DNA of 64,000 bases from Verrucomicrobiales bacterium (GTDB lineage Bacteria; Verrucomicrobiota; Verrucomicrobiia; Limisphaerales; J093): the NCBI GenBank assembly GCA_015075445.1, contig JABTUJ010000008.1, positions 140,422 through 204,421 on the forward strand. The letters run 5' to 3'. Below the pieces are notes generated by a model. It saw only the letters and a program-made list of their open reading frames with translations, ran no database searches and was not told where the DNA came from. The number at the start of each line of letters is the position of its first letter. Position 1 is the stretch's first letter. Made by a program: the position numbers and the translations under genes. Positions 44,743 to 54,406 of this stretch are shown piece after piece.

Positions 44743-45978
44743 ATGAATCCCTTCCTCGGCGTCTTCTTTCACTGGCTCGGCGGCCTGGCCTCCGGCTCCT
44801 TCTACGTCCCCTACCGCGGTGTCCGGAAGTGGTCGTGGGAGACCTACTGGCTGGTGGGCGGCTTCTTCTCCTGGATCATCTGTCCCTGGGTGCTGGCCTC
44901 CACGATGACCAACGACCTGCTCGGCGTGCTGCGCCAGCAGACCGCCAGCACGCTCTGGTGGACGTACTTCTTCGGCGCCCTGTGGGGCTTCGGCGGCCTG
45001 ACCTTCGGCCTCACGATGCGCTACCTGGGCATGTCCCTGGGCATGGGCGTGGCGCTGGGTTATTGCGCCGCCTTCGGCACCCTCCTCCCGCCCATCTTCA
45101 AGCTCTTCATCCCCACCATCCCGGTTGGGGAGACCATCGTCGAAATCGCCTCGACGCGGCCGGGCCAGGTCACGCTGGCCGGCGTCGCGGTGTGCTTGCT
45201 CGGGATCGCCGTCGCGGCCTACGCCGGGCTGACCAAGGAACGCGAGATGCCGGAGGCCGAGAAGAAGAAGGTCATCGCGGAGTTCAACTTCACCAAGGGC
45301 ATCCTCGTCGCCACGTTCTCCGGCATCATGAGCGCCTGCTTCTCGTTCGCGCTGACCGCCGGCAACCCCATCGGCGACGCCTCGAAGGCGGCCGGCACGG
45401 CGACGTTGTGGACCGGTCTGCCCAAACTGGTGGTCGTCCTGCTCGGCGGCTTCACCACTAACTTCATCTGGTGCGTGTTGCTCAACATCCGCAATCGGAC
45501 CGGTTACCAATACCTGGCCTCGCACGTCCGCCCCGAACACGCCGGTCTGAAGGCCGCGGGCGGCGAAGCCGGGCCGGGTGCGGGGGGCGCGGGTGCCATC
45601 GCGCCGGCGGCGCTGCGGGTGCCACGGCTCGGGAACTACTTCTTCTCGGCGCTGGCGGGCAGCACCTGGTACTTCCAATTCTTCTTCTATACGATGGGCG
45701 AGACGCAGATGGGCAAGTACGGCTTCGCCAGTTGGACCCTGCACATGGCCAGCATCATCATCTTCAGCACGATGTGGGGCTGGATCCTGCACGAGTGGAA
45801 AGGCTCGAGCCGGAAGGCCCATCGCCTCATCGCTGCCGGCATCGGCACGCTGATCCTCTCGACGGTCATCATCGGCTACGGAACCAAGCTCAAAGGGCAG
45901 GCCGAACCGGAACCTTCGTCCGCTCCTCCCAGCGCGGCGGCGGAAATGGTCACTCCCGGACCTGGCGGGTCATCCTGA
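44743..45978 (+). CDS. rhaT: L-rhamnose/H+ symporter RhaT
   Basis: This 411-residue inner-membrane protein has about ten hydrophobic helices. FFHWLGGLASGSFYVPYRGVRKWSWETYWL at the start is diagnostic for RhaT (quoted in part: GGLASGSFYVPYRGVRKWSW). GLTMRYLGMSLGMGVALGYC, GIMSACFSFALTAGNPIGD and GSTWYFQFFFYTMGETQMG follow. A Gly/Ala-rich cytoplasmic insert lies near residue 275 and the C-terminus is Pro/Ser-rich. It imports L-rhamnose for the isomerase encoded 162 bp upstream. Confidence 0.94.
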   Translation: MNPFLGVFFHWLGGLASGSFYVPYRGVRKWSWETYWLVGGFFSWIICPWVLASTMTNDLLGVLRQQTASTLWWTYFFGALWGFGGLTFGLTMRYLGMSLGMGVALGYCAAFGTLLPPIFKLFIPTIPVGETIVEIASTRPGQVTLAGVAVCLLGIAVAAYAGLTKEREMPEAEKKKVIAEFNFTKGILVATFSGIMSACFSFALTAGNPIGDASKAAGTATLWTGLPKLVVVLLGGFTTNFIWCVLLNIRNRTGYQYLASHVRPEHAGLKAAGGEAGPGAGGAGAIAPAALRVPRLGNYFFSALAGSTWYFQFFFYTMGETQMGKYGFASWTLHMASIIIFSTMWGWILHEWKGSSRKAHRLIAAGIGTLILSTVIIGYGTKLKGQAEPEPSSAPPSAAAEMVTPGPGGSS

Positions 45979-46097
45979 ACTGCCTGGGGCGCGACGGCGG
46001 CCGCGCCCGAAAGGCCGGAAATCTCGAGAATCCGGGCCGAAAATCCGGGCTTGCATTCGACCATGGCGGGCCTATGGTTCGCGCCGTTCGGAGCGTT

Positions 46098-46174
46098 GCG
46101 AGCGTAGCTCAGTCTGGTAGAGCGCAACCTTGCCAAGGTTGATGTCGAGGGTTCGAATCCCTTCGCTCGCTCCA
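46098..46174 (+). tRNA. tRNA-Gly (anticodon GCC)
   Basis: A complete cloverleaf of 77 nt with encoded CCA. The acceptor stem is GCGAGCG (46098-46104) with CGCTCGC (46164-46170). The D arm is AGCTCAGTCTGGTAGAGC. The anticodon stem CAACC/GGTTG encloses TTGCCAA, giving anticodon GCC at 46132-46134. The T arm is GAGGGTTCGAATCCCTTC. TCCA follows the acceptor. Confidence 0.97.
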
Positions 46175-46321
46175 CTTCTCCCCCGTCTTCAAAGCGGGTC
46201 TTCCCTTGCCCGCCCCGCCCCGACCCGGCTAACCGCGCCCCATCGACGGCGTCGCTGCTGGCTGCGCCCCTCTCTGCCGCCGGCCTGGCCGCGAGGCTAA
46301 CCTGGGAATCTCCTACCCGCT

Positions 46322-46391
46322 GTAGGCGCCGACGTGAGGAGGCGTTTTGAGCTGGAGGCAATACCCGTCGCCTCCTCACGTCGGCGCCTAC
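46322..46391. repeat. Perfect palindromic element with 23-bp arms
   Basis: The left arm (46322-46344, beginning GTAGGCGCCGACGTGAGGAG) is the exact reverse complement of the right arm (46369-46391), with a 24-nt loop. It shares TGTAGGCGCCGACGTGAG with the element at 39464-39554. No open frame or transposase is near it. It looks like a REP or MITE-type element spread by another source. Confidence 0.8.
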
Positions 46392-47229
46392 CGTCTGTCC
46401 CCAAGGCGCGGTGGGCGAGGGTTCGCGCAGCCAAGGCGGCGAAGGGGACAGAGCAGATTTGGCCGGGCGCGGGGGCAGGGGGGAAACAGCAGTGGAACCA
46501 GCCGCAGAAGCTGAGGGCAGGGAGGGTCTGAGGTGCGCCTCTCCCGGTTTGGTGTCGCCAGAGCAAGTGGTGTGAGCGTAGGATGTTGCGGATATCCATA
46601 GCCCAATTCTGCTCCTTGCCCGGCCTTTTACCCACGGCTTCTGCGCCGTAAGGCAACTGGCCTGGACCGGTTGGCCCGACGCCACGGGCGGACCTGTGAT
46701 CGAGAACCAGAGGCGTTACCAGCCGGAAACTAGGCCCGAAAACGGCGCCCATGGGCAGAAAACGTGGGATGATCCTTGCCAAGCCTCTCCTCACCAATGC
46801 GTTATCCTGGCGACAGGAGACTCTGAGGAGACTCTGCAGACCCCATTGCAGCAGACGACAGCCGCCGCGGCCGCGAAGGACTTTCGGCACGACCTTGTGA
46901 TCTGGTGGAGCACGGGGGGGGCGTGGCGCGGATGGTGCCGGATTCCGATTTCATGGCGGGGGCGTGAAGCGGCCGCGCTGTTTCGCAGCCATCGCCCGGA
47001 CCCGGAGGCCGCGGACGCGGTAGCTGCAGCGCTCCCGCAGCTCGAAGCGGACACGGAGAATGACCTGGGTCTCTTTGACACCGATGTTCTCATCGAAGAC
47101 TAACGCGGTCACCCGGCGTTTATCGCCGCATCCGATTTCCCGGCGATGGCCTGCCCATGTGTGAATCCTCTCTGTGTTGACCCGCTCAGGTGGTGAGGGC
47201 GGAACACGAGGCGCTTTCCCCGACGCAGG
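46392..47229. other. Stretch without a supported gene
   Basis: Several open frames exist here, the longest a GTG-started 135-codon frame on + (46696-47103) and a 98-codon frame on -. None has a recognisable motif, a ribosome site or a neighbour relationship that supports it. The stretch lies between a palindromic element and an accessory region and may hold decayed sequence. Confidence 0.5.
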
Positions 47230-47378
47230 AGTTTTCAGGGTCAACACGAACTCGGTCTCGCCTGCTACTCGCGCGGATGCGAGGTACAGCGCATCGAGAT
47301 CAGCACCCCCTCGCCCTCGCTGACCGAGTCCAGCAGGCCGGGGAAATCCGTCTGGGTCTGCTCCAGCGGCGCCGTCAT
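47230..47378 (-). pseudogene. Remnant of a Phd/PIN-type toxin-antitoxin pair
   Basis: An ATG at 47378 starts TAPLEQTQTDFPGLLDSVSE with GEGVLIS after it, which resembles the N-terminus of Phd/YefM antitoxins. Directly after, in another frame, DALYLASARVAGETEFVLTL looks like the C-terminal end of a PIN toxin. The parts between are missing. A deletion that fused antitoxin head to toxin tail would explain this. The resemblance is short, so confidence is low. Confidence 0.35.
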
Positions 47379-47583
47379 GGCGCCTGCCTGGGCCCGACCT
47401 GCTCGCCGGTGAACCGGCTGCCAGCCCATCCGGATGATCCTACACCGCCGTCCTGCCGCGCGTTGACTGGTGGGAACGGTCCCGGCAGTCTGTCCCGGTG
47501 GAGCTGTACTCGACCTCCATGCGTGCGGAAGTTCCGGCGGTTGCAGAGGCGCTTGTCGCCGACGCAGTCCCCATGAGCGGCGT

Positions 47584-50500
47584 GTGAACCCGGTCGTCCG
47601 CCATTTCCTGCCGTCCGTTGTCCGTGGCGTTTACCGCTTTGACGTCGAATTCGCGTCCGTGACGAACGACGAGGAGCTGCAGCGTTTCACATCTCGGAAG
47701 CTTCGTTTCCTGCCGCTCAGCTTTTCCGCTGAACTCGTCCGGAGGGTGCGCTTGGCTCCGGACCTGCCGAGGAACGAACAACAACTGGTTCTCCCCAGGG
47801 GAATGCTTGACGGCACCAAAGCCGTGGCGCGTCGAGCTCAGCGTTTCTTCGAACAGCATCGGCATTACTTCGCGAACGCCCTTGACGATGCCACGGGGGA
47901 GGCGAGTGGTCACAACTTCCTCGAGATCGAGTTCGTCAAACGAATCCTGGCCCCACTCTTGAACCCGCGGGGATTGCTGGCCGTTTGCCCCCAGCGTGAG
48001 GTCGGGCCGTACTTGATCGATTTCGCTCTGGAGGGACAAGACACGAAACTGGCGCTCGAAGTGGACGGCTTCGAGAAGTTCAGTTCCCGTGACGACTTGG
48101 ATTCGTTCGTCGAGCGGCAGAACCACATCACGAGCCAGGGTTGGCGGGTCTTCCGGTACACCTACTCCCAAATCCTGGAGGCGCCTGCCGCAACTCTGCG
48201 CGAGGTCCACGACCTGCTCAAACAGGACCCGAGGCTTCGTGGTTTCCTCAACATCCGATGGGAACCTGGCGGCCTTGTTGATCCGGACGATCGAGACACA
48301 GCATGGAATGCCGTGGAACTCGTGAATGCTTTCTACCGGGTCCAGGATCACTTCGCCGAAGTCGCGATCAGGGACGACCGTCCCACATTCGTTGTCAAAG
48401 ATGGTCTCGGGTTGGGGTTTCCTTTTGTGGCGGCGGCGATCTCCGCGCTCTTTGAGTTCCTCCAAGGGGTTGAGGCTCTAATGGACGTCCGGTTGGGGAT
48501 GCCCACCGTCCGAGTCACTGGACCGCAACTCCCCGCCGACTGGGAGGTGCCGTTCCATCCGGCGGTGTCCCTGTCGCCAGCCGAGCAAGGAGATGCGCGC
48601 CTCATCGACGGGCCAACCACGCGCGGGACTCGATCCCACCTTCCTGCACCCCCGGCCATGGCGGGGGCTGTGTCATTCAGAAAAGGGCTCAGTGTTTCCG
48701 ATGCTCAGGAACGTTGTCAGCAGTTCTGCAATTCCGTCTTCGGCTACCCGAAGACCAGACCCTTCCAGGACCGAGTGCTCCAGCGCGTGTTTGACGGCCA
48801 ACCTGTCGTCGGTATCTCGGCCACCGGCAGCGGAAAGTCCTTCTGTTTCTGGTTGCCAGCCCTGTTGAAGCCCGGCCTGACGCTCGTGGTTTGCCCTCTC
48901 CGGTCTCTGATGCGGGACCAGATAATGGCGTTGCGCAGCTACGGCATCGCGTCCGCCGAGTTCATCAACAGGGACGTCAGTGCGGCAGCGCAGCGCCGGA
49001 TCTTCAACGAGGTCAGACTCGGTTACGTCCGGCTCCTATACGTTGCGCCCGAGCGGATGCGCCTAAGAAGCTTCATGGACCAGTTGAAGCGCCTCCAGCA
49101 AGACGTGCCAGTCAATTTCCTGGTGATCGACGAGGCGCACTGTATTTCCGAGTGGGGCCACGACTTCCGACCTGCTTACCTCGTGCTGCCCAGTCTGTAC
49201 GATGCGCTTGCCCGCGCCAACCCGCGTTTGGGCTTGATCGCGCTGACTGCAACCGCCGGACAACTGGTTGAGCAAGATATACTTCACGTCCTTAAGCTTC
49301 GAGGCGGGCCTGATGGGAGCGTGGTCCGCGACCCTCGCGTGGACCGTCTGCGTTTCAGTTACCAAATCCTGCCCGTTGAGGCCGGGATGACCAAGAGCGA
49401 GCTGTTCCGCCGGGTTCTCAACGAGCACTTGCCCAAAGCACTGCGGCAGCCGTCGTTGGATCGCTTGCTCCAACTACGGCACGGTGACGGCGACAAGTCC
49501 GTAGGCATCGTGTTCTGCATCTATGCTGACCCGCACGGGCAACACTCGACCCAGGACGGGGTGGCCCATTACCTTTTCGAGAGCAAGCAGGTGCTGGAGC
49601 CTCACCCGGGTGGCGCACAGCTGGAATTCGCAAAGGAGGCCTTTTCGACGGGACGAGTGCGCGGATTCTGCTCCAAGACACCTACGCTCTGCCCCAACTG
49701 TAGTTCCTATGACTACTCACGCATGGTCATCGATCTCGCTGAGGAAGAGGAGGTTCCGGTCGAGGATGAACAAGCCGACCAGGACGAGGAACCACCGGGG
49801 GAAAGGCACTGTGCTTGGTGCGGTCTCGTGTTTGGCCGCGAGAACGTCGTCAAACCCGACCAGTGGGACAAGGTCCTCGAGGCTAACCAAATTGCCTTCA
49901 AAGAAAGCCGTTTGGACATCCTGGTGGCAACAAAGGTTTTCGGCATGGGAATTGACAAGGGCTCCGTGCGCTTCGTCGTCCACACAGCGTTGTCCTCGGG
50001 ATTGGAATCGTGGTACCAAGAGGTTGGCCGCGCGGGGCGCGACGAGCAGCGGGCGCACATCGTCCTTCTGTTTGACCCGCCGACTGCATCGTGCCACGAG
50101 GAGTTGAACTCGGGCACCAGCCGACGTCCGAGATGCACCACACACTACAACTGTCCTCACGGACGGGAAAGCCTGTGCGACTATGGCAAACAGCACATGT
50201 TCATCAGGTCGAGCTACCCCGGTGTGGAATCCGATGCAGTCGCTGCACTTCACGTTCTGTTGAAGCTGTTGGCTGCAAGGACTCATCGTCAGTCACCTCA
50301 GCTTGAGATTCCGTCACATCACCAATGGCTGTCACGACACGAGCTCGCCGTGTACCGTTTGAAGGCCCTCGGGCTGATTGACGGCTACCATGTTGATTAC
50401 ACGCATGGCCACCATCCAAGGTTCGTCATCACCCCCAATTCCGTGCTCAGTCATGATGTCTTGGCCAGGATCGCTGAGCTCGAATCGAGGATGGTCGAGG

Positions 50501-51435
50501 GGGTAGGCCAGCACTTCTCCTACTGTGCTACTCGGTCCGACAGGCCTGTGGCCGAGCAACTCACAGCGGTGGACGAGCGTTACAGCAACCTGGAGCGGTT
50601 AAACAGCCGCGCGGCGAACCGGCTCCGCAACAACGTCTATTTCCGGCGAGCTGTCGAAGCCTTCCGGCTGGTGTACCGCTACCTCTTGGTGCTTCTCGAT
50701 CATGCCTACGAGGAGGTTTGGAAGATGCGGTACGACATGCTCTGGAACCTCTACACGCTCGCAACAGCGAGGCAATGCCGCCGGACCATCTACCTCCCCG
50801 GTCTCCGAGGGGAACGGGTGGAGCCGGGATACCGCTGCGGCTGCTGTGACGTCTGCTGTCCCGGACTGGAGTTCCGCGCAGAGCGCATACCGCCGCAGCT
50901 TACAACCGTGCCCGAAGAGCAGGAGGCGGAGCTCCGCGAGTTGTACGCCACCGGGCGCTTTGATCTTCCAGCTCTTTCCCGACTCCGCGAGGTTTTTGCC
51001 GACTACCCCACACACCAGTATCACGAGGCGTTGGGCGTCCTGGAGGGGAGTCCGCAGAACCTACCTGCGCTCTTCTTTGCCCAAGTCTTTTCACCGGCGG
51101 AATACTACGAGGGTAATGCCAAGAGGTTGCTCGAAGCAGCGAACCGACGGCCCCTCCCGCTCGGAGATGTCAAGGCGCTTTACGGTTCGACACGAAGAGA
51201 ACACCGACCGCGGCTGCTGCTGACGTTGAATGAAACTCACACGGCGTGTGCCTGCGTTGAAGGGTGGAGGTTCCTGGCCGAAGAGGCGCGCAACGTGGAG
51301 CATGAACCGATCCCAGAGATGCGGCTTTTGCGGGAGTATCTGGAGTTCATGCTGCTGGTGCAGGTGGACCTCCCGCAGATAACTGATTCCATGAGGCACA
51401 AGGTGGCGGAGTTGAAGGAGGCGATGCATGCCTGA
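47584..51435 (+). CDS. Nuclease-RecQ helicase fusion protein (candidate defence or repair factor)
   Basis: About 1283 residues from a GTG at 47584. Residues 109-200 resemble a DUF559/PD-(D/E)xK nuclease: YLIDFALEGQ and LALEVDG give the D...ExD pattern, then RQNHITSQGWRVFRYTYSQI. A RecQ-type helicase follows: Walker A ATGSGKSFCFWLP (about 412), VIDEAHCISEWGHDFRPAYL (about 513), ILVATKVFGMGIDKGSVRFV and QEVGRAGRDEQRAHIVLLFD (about 812). Two CxxC pairs (LCPNCSSYDYS about 703; HCAWCGLVFG about 742) form a zinc-ribbon-like insert in the second helicase lobe. A Cys cluster, YRCGCCDVCCPG, near 1085 recalls the RecQ zinc domain. It overlaps the coiled-coil gene by 8 bp. Confidence 0.85.
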   Translation: MNPVVRHFLPSVVRGVYRFDVEFASVTNDEELQRFTSRKLRFLPLSFSAELVRRVRLAPDLPRNEQQLVLPRGMLDGTKAVARRAQRFFEQHRHYFANALDDATGEASGHNFLEIEFVKRILAPLLNPRGLLAVCPQREVGPYLIDFALEGQDTKLALEVDGFEKFSSRDDLDSFVERQNHITSQGWRVFRYTYSQILEAPAATLREVHDLLKQDPRLRGFLNIRWEPGGLVDPDDRDTAWNAVELVNAFYRVQDHFAEVAIRDDRPTFVVKDGLGLGFPFVAAAISALFEFLQGVEALMDVRLGMPTVRVTGPQLPADWEVPFHPAVSLSPAEQGDARLIDGPTTRGTRSHLPAPPAMAGAVSFRKGLSVSDAQERCQQFCNSVFGYPKTRPFQDRVLQRVFDGQPVVGISATGSGKSFCFWLPALLKPGLTLVVCPLRSLMRDQIMALRSYGIASAEFINRDVSAAAQRRIFNEVRLGYVRLLYVAPERMRLRSFMDQLKRLQQDVPVNFLVIDEAHCISEWGHDFRPAYLVLPSLYDALARANPRLGLIALTATAGQLVEQDILHVLKLRGGPDGSVVRDPRVDRLRFSYQILPVEAGMTKSELFRRVLNEHLPKALRQPSLDRLLQLRHGDGDKSVGIVFCIYADPHGQHSTQDGVAHYLFESKQVLEPHPGGAQLEFAKEAFSTGRVRGFCSKTPTLCPNCSSYDYSRMVIDLAEEEEVPVEDEQADQDEEPPGERHCAWCGLVFGRENVVKPDQWDKVLEANQIAFKESRLDILVATKVFGMGIDKGSVRFVVHTALSSGLESWYQEVGRAGRDEQRAHIVLLFDPPTASCHEELNSGTSRRPRCTTHYNCPHGRESLCDYGKQHMFIRSSYPGVESDAVAALHVLLKLLAARTHRQSPQLEIPSHHQWLSRHELAVYRLKALGLIDGYHVDYTHGHHPRFVITPNSVLSHDVLARIAELESRMVEGVGQHFSYCATRSDRPVAEQLTAVDERYSNLERLNSRAANRLRNNVYFRRAVEAFRLVYRYLLVLLDHAYEEVWKMRYDMLWNLYTLATARQCRRTIYLPGLRGERVEPGYRCGCCDVCCPGLEFRAERIPPQLTTVPEEQEAELRELYATGRFDLPALSRLREVFADYPTHQYHEALGVLEGSPQNLPALFFAQVFSPAEYYEGNAKRLLEAANRRPLPLGDVKALYGSTRREHRPRLLLTLNETHTACACVEGWRFLAEEARNVEHEPIPEMRLLREYLEFMLLVQVDLPQITDSMRHKVAELKEAMHA

Positions 51436-52351
51436 GATCACGAGCGTCGAGGCGATTCGCGGGAAGCTGGCTGAGTTTGACCGCCAGATGGAGGATGTGC
51501 TCGTAACGGTACGTACGCTGGTGCAGGTCAAGGCGGATGCACAGGCAAGCCTCGCGGAGATCCAGACCACGTCGCGAAAGAGCCAGGAAGCCCAACTGGC
51601 GGCTGACGAGCTTCGCGCCAAAGTGAACGGCATCCTCGGCGAGTGGATGCGCCTGAGAGGGGAGGTGACACAGGCCGGTCAACGATTCGCGGAGGAGAAT
51701 CGAATCGCGCTGGCGGCCCAGGCCGACCTGTTGCGTGGTCTGGAAGCCAGCACGCAGGCAAATGCCGAGACTGCGGAGGCAGCATCCGCATCGGTTGTTG
51801 CAGCGGCCGACCGGGTTGAGGCGTTGTTGGCGACGGTGCGCGGCGAGTTGGAGTCCGAGGTCCGAGCGCGGCTGTCTCAAGCCGAGGAGTTGATCGAGTC
51901 GGAAACCCGCCGCGTCGAGAAGTACCTCGAACAGGAGCAAGCCGGGCTGACGGTATCAACGACACGTCAGCGTGAGGAACTGCAACGACGGATCGAGGAG
52001 GAAATCGGCAACTTCACGGCGGAGATGCGTGAGCAGTTGAGCGAACATCAGCGGAGGATGGACCGACAACTCACTGAGTTCCTGCACAAGCAGAACGTGC
52101 TGGTTCAGAACTTGACGCAGCAGATTGATGGCTACGACCGCGCCGCGCGTGCTCAAGCGGCCAGACATGAGGAGCTCGCAACGACCGTCTCAGGGCTTGG
52201 TACTCGAATCGAGGAGGCTCGGGGGGAACTCACCGCGCTGGCAGCGCGGTTCGATTCGCTCGAGTCTTCGGCCGGAGATACTGCGGTGCGACTTGGCGAG
52301 ACCTTGAAGAGGCTCTGTGATATCCCGATCGTTGGCCGACGATTCACGTAA
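51428..52351 (+). CDS. Coiled-coil protein coupled to the nuclease-helicase gene
   Basis: A 307-residue soluble protein, mostly long helices with heptad-like spacing: MEDVLVTVRTLVQVKADAQA, RKSQEAQLAADELRAKVNGI, LRGLEASTQANAETAEAASA, EEEIGNFTAEMREQLSEHQR. A short basic tail (ETLKRLCDIPIVGRRF) ends it. No enzymatic motif is visible. The ATG overlaps the helicase stop by 8 bp, so both proteins are probably made together. It might act as a scaffold, sensor or oligomerisation partner. Confidence 0.8.
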   Translation: MPEITSVEAIRGKLAEFDRQMEDVLVTVRTLVQVKADAQASLAEIQTTSRKSQEAQLAADELRAKVNGILGEWMRLRGEVTQAGQRFAEENRIALAAQADLLRGLEASTQANAETAEAASASVVAAADRVEALLATVRGELESEVRARLSQAEELIESETRRVEKYLEQEQAGLTVSTTRQREELQRRIEEEIGNFTAEMREQLSEHQRRMDRQLTEFLHKQNVLVQNLTQQIDGYDRAARAQAARHEELATTVSGLGTRIEEARGELTALAARFDSLESSAGDTAVRLGETLKRLCDIPIVGRRFT

Positions 52352-52774
52352 GCCTCCTTTCTGTTCTCCGGCAACGGAGCGGGTGCGAGTATTCAACCTG
52401 CGCGTGCCTGGGTCCTGGGATGCTCGTATCTCGCAACGCATTCTGGGACGGTTGGCGGTCGTCGAGCGGATCATGAAGAAGTTGATGGGTGTGCACGACG
52501 GGTTCAGCCTCAACCCGTCGGGGATGCGTCCGACGCTCGGCGGGGTCGTCTTCAAGTTGGCGTTTGGGCTGGCGCTGGAAGGGCATGGTCTGCAATTGCT
52601 GGAAACGCGCAACAGCGGAGGTGACCCTCTCGCGGCTGCAATTCGCGTGCATTCCCGTGCCTTCGAGGTATTCCTTCCTCAGCAAGATGAAAGCACACCC
52701 CGCGACCGGCTTTGTGCTGGGCACGCAGCCCGGCACGGCTGTCATCACCGACGCCAAGATCAGATGAGGCTGCG
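52352..52774. other. Stretch without a supported gene
   Basis: Frames of 92 and 153 codons exist but overlap each other and lack any motif I recognise. A C-terminal-looking piece, KMKAHPATGFVLGTQPGTAV followed by ITDAKIR and a stop at 52767, may be the tail of a lost gene. Confidence 0.45.
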
Positions 52775-54403
52775 ATGAGAAAGTTCACGTCCGGAGTCCC
52801 GCTAAGCCGCCGCAACTGGCTGAAGGTCTCGGCGGCAACCGGAGCACTGCTGCCCTCACTTCCCCTGCGGGCCGCGGACCGTGGCCAGGTTCGCTCCTAT
52901 CACCTCTGTCTCACCCCGGCCGTGGTTGAACAGGATCCGGAGTTGCTGCGGATGATCCGGGACGCCGGCGTGAGCGCCGTCTGGCTGGCCGACTTCTTTT
53001 ACGGGCATCAGCCGTTCCTGCCGGAACAACTGCGCCGGGCACGCCAGCGGCTGCACGAGGCCGGTCTGGAGGCTCACCTCGTCAATGTCCCGCTGGGCCA
53101 TCCCGGCGACTCGCTCGGGGCCAAGGACGGGGATTTCCCCCTCACGCCGCCGCCTCACTGGCGGACCGGCCAGCGCCCGGACGGCGCGATGTTCGCCGGC
53201 ACTTCGCTGCACGAACCGGCGACCGCGGAGAACGCCGCAGCCCTGCGCACAAGCCGCGAACAGGGATTTCGCCGGTGCTTTCTCGACGACGATTTCCGTC
53301 TCGCGCGGGGTCCGGGGGAGATCGGCGGCTGTTTCTGCGATCGCCATCGCACCGCGTTCCTGCAGTCCGGCGGATTCGCCCCGAGTCGTTGGGAGGAACT
53401 GTTGAATGATGTCCGGGAGCGGCGGCCGACCGCCCTGCTGCGGGCCTGGCTGGACTTCACCTGTGATGAACTGAGCGCTTCCTTCCGGCGTCAGCGCGAG
53501 GCGTTCGCCGGCGACCTCGGCATCATGATGATGTACCTCGGATCGGAGAAAGCCGGCATCCGCCTCCGGGACTACGCCGACGTCCCTTTCCGCGTGGGGG
53601 AACTGATGTTCGACGACCCGGCGTTCGCGCCGGCCAAAGGAAAGACCGACGAGCTGTTCAGCGTGCTTTTTCACCGTCGCTTCGTGCGTCCCGAGCTCGC
53701 CTTCAGCGAGACGACGGCCTATCCGGCCGACCGGCTTTCCGGGGTGCACTTGGCCGCGAAGCTCGTCATCTCGACGCTGGCGGATGTCCGCCACACGATG
53801 TTCATGAGCGGGCTGACGCCGTTCCCGCGCGAACACTGGAGCGTGCTGGCGCCGGCGATGCGGGAGCAGGCGCGACGGCACGCGGAGATTGCCGGCCATC
53901 GTCCGCGCGGTCCGTTCAAGCACGTCTGGGGCGAGGCCCAGCGGCTGGTCGGGCAGGACAGTCCCTTTAGCCTCTGGCTGGCTGCAGGTGTGCCGTTTGA
54001 AGTGGTCGACGAACTGTCACCAGAAGGCTGGCATTTCGTGTCGGACCACGATGCGCGTGAACTGACCGTGGCGCCCGCGGGCGCGGCGGCGAACCTGGTC
54101 TGTCGCGACTCAGCCGCTTCCCGCCCGCCGGGGGCCGAGGTGGTCGCTGAGTCACTGCCCGCACTGTTTGCCTTCAAGCGGCGCATCCAGCCCGAACTCC
54201 GCGACGTGCCACACGTCGAGGAAGATGAACCGGCGGTCTGCGCCTGGTTCCCGGCCATCCGGAAAGTCATGGTCTGGAACCTCAGCGCCGAGGCACGCAC
54301 CCTCACGGTGGTCGACGGCAAGCGGCGGATCCCGCTGCGTCTGGGACCATTGCAGGCCGTCGCGACCGAGGTCGCGGCGCGCGGTGAAACCAAAGCGCGG
54401 TGA
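52775..54403 (+). CDS. Tat-exported protein with probable TIM-barrel glycosidase-like fold
   Basis: A 542-residue protein from the ATG at 52775. The twin-arginine signal is SRRNWLKVSAATGALLPSLP. The body looks like a beta/alpha barrel of the putative glycoside hydrolase kind: LLRMIRDAGVSAVWLADFFY, RRARQRLHEAGLEAHLVNVP, GFRRCFLDDDFRLARG with CFCDRHRTAF, and FSETTAYPADRLSG. Acidic clusters at DDDFR and near FSET could be catalytic. A beta domain (VMVWNLSAEARTLTVVDGKR) ends it. I cannot name the family. Confidence 0.75.
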   Translation: MRKFTSGVPLSRRNWLKVSAATGALLPSLPLRAADRGQVRSYHLCLTPAVVEQDPELLRMIRDAGVSAVWLADFFYGHQPFLPEQLRRARQRLHEAGLEAHLVNVPLGHPGDSLGAKDGDFPLTPPPHWRTGQRPDGAMFAGTSLHEPATAENAAALRTSREQGFRRCFLDDDFRLARGPGEIGGCFCDRHRTAFLQSGGFAPSRWEELLNDVRERRPTALLRAWLDFTCDELSASFRRQREAFAGDLGIMMMYLGSEKAGIRLRDYADVPFRVGELMFDDPAFAPAKGKTDELFSVLFHRRFVRPELAFSETTAYPADRLSGVHLAAKLVISTLADVRHTMFMSGLTPFPREHWSVLAPAMREQARRHAEIAGHRPRGPFKHVWGEAQRLVGQDSPFSLWLAAGVPFEVVDELSPEGWHFVSDHDARELTVAPAGAAANLVCRDSAASRPPGAEVVAESLPALFAFKRRIQPELRDVPHVEEDEPAVCAWFPAIRKVMVWNLSAEARTLTVVDGKRRIPLRLGPLQAVATEVAARGETKAR

Positions 54404-54406
54404 CGC

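Noticed and set aside
46322..46391. Insertion sequence end or factor-independent terminator of the tRNA
   Set aside because: No transposase or second end is present, and there is no T-run after the stem. A dispersed palindromic element fits better because a related copy exists at 39464.
46696..47103. A 135-codon frame after the tRNA region
   Set aside because: GTG start, no ribosome site, no motif, and an overlapping frame on the other strand. Not supportable as a gene.
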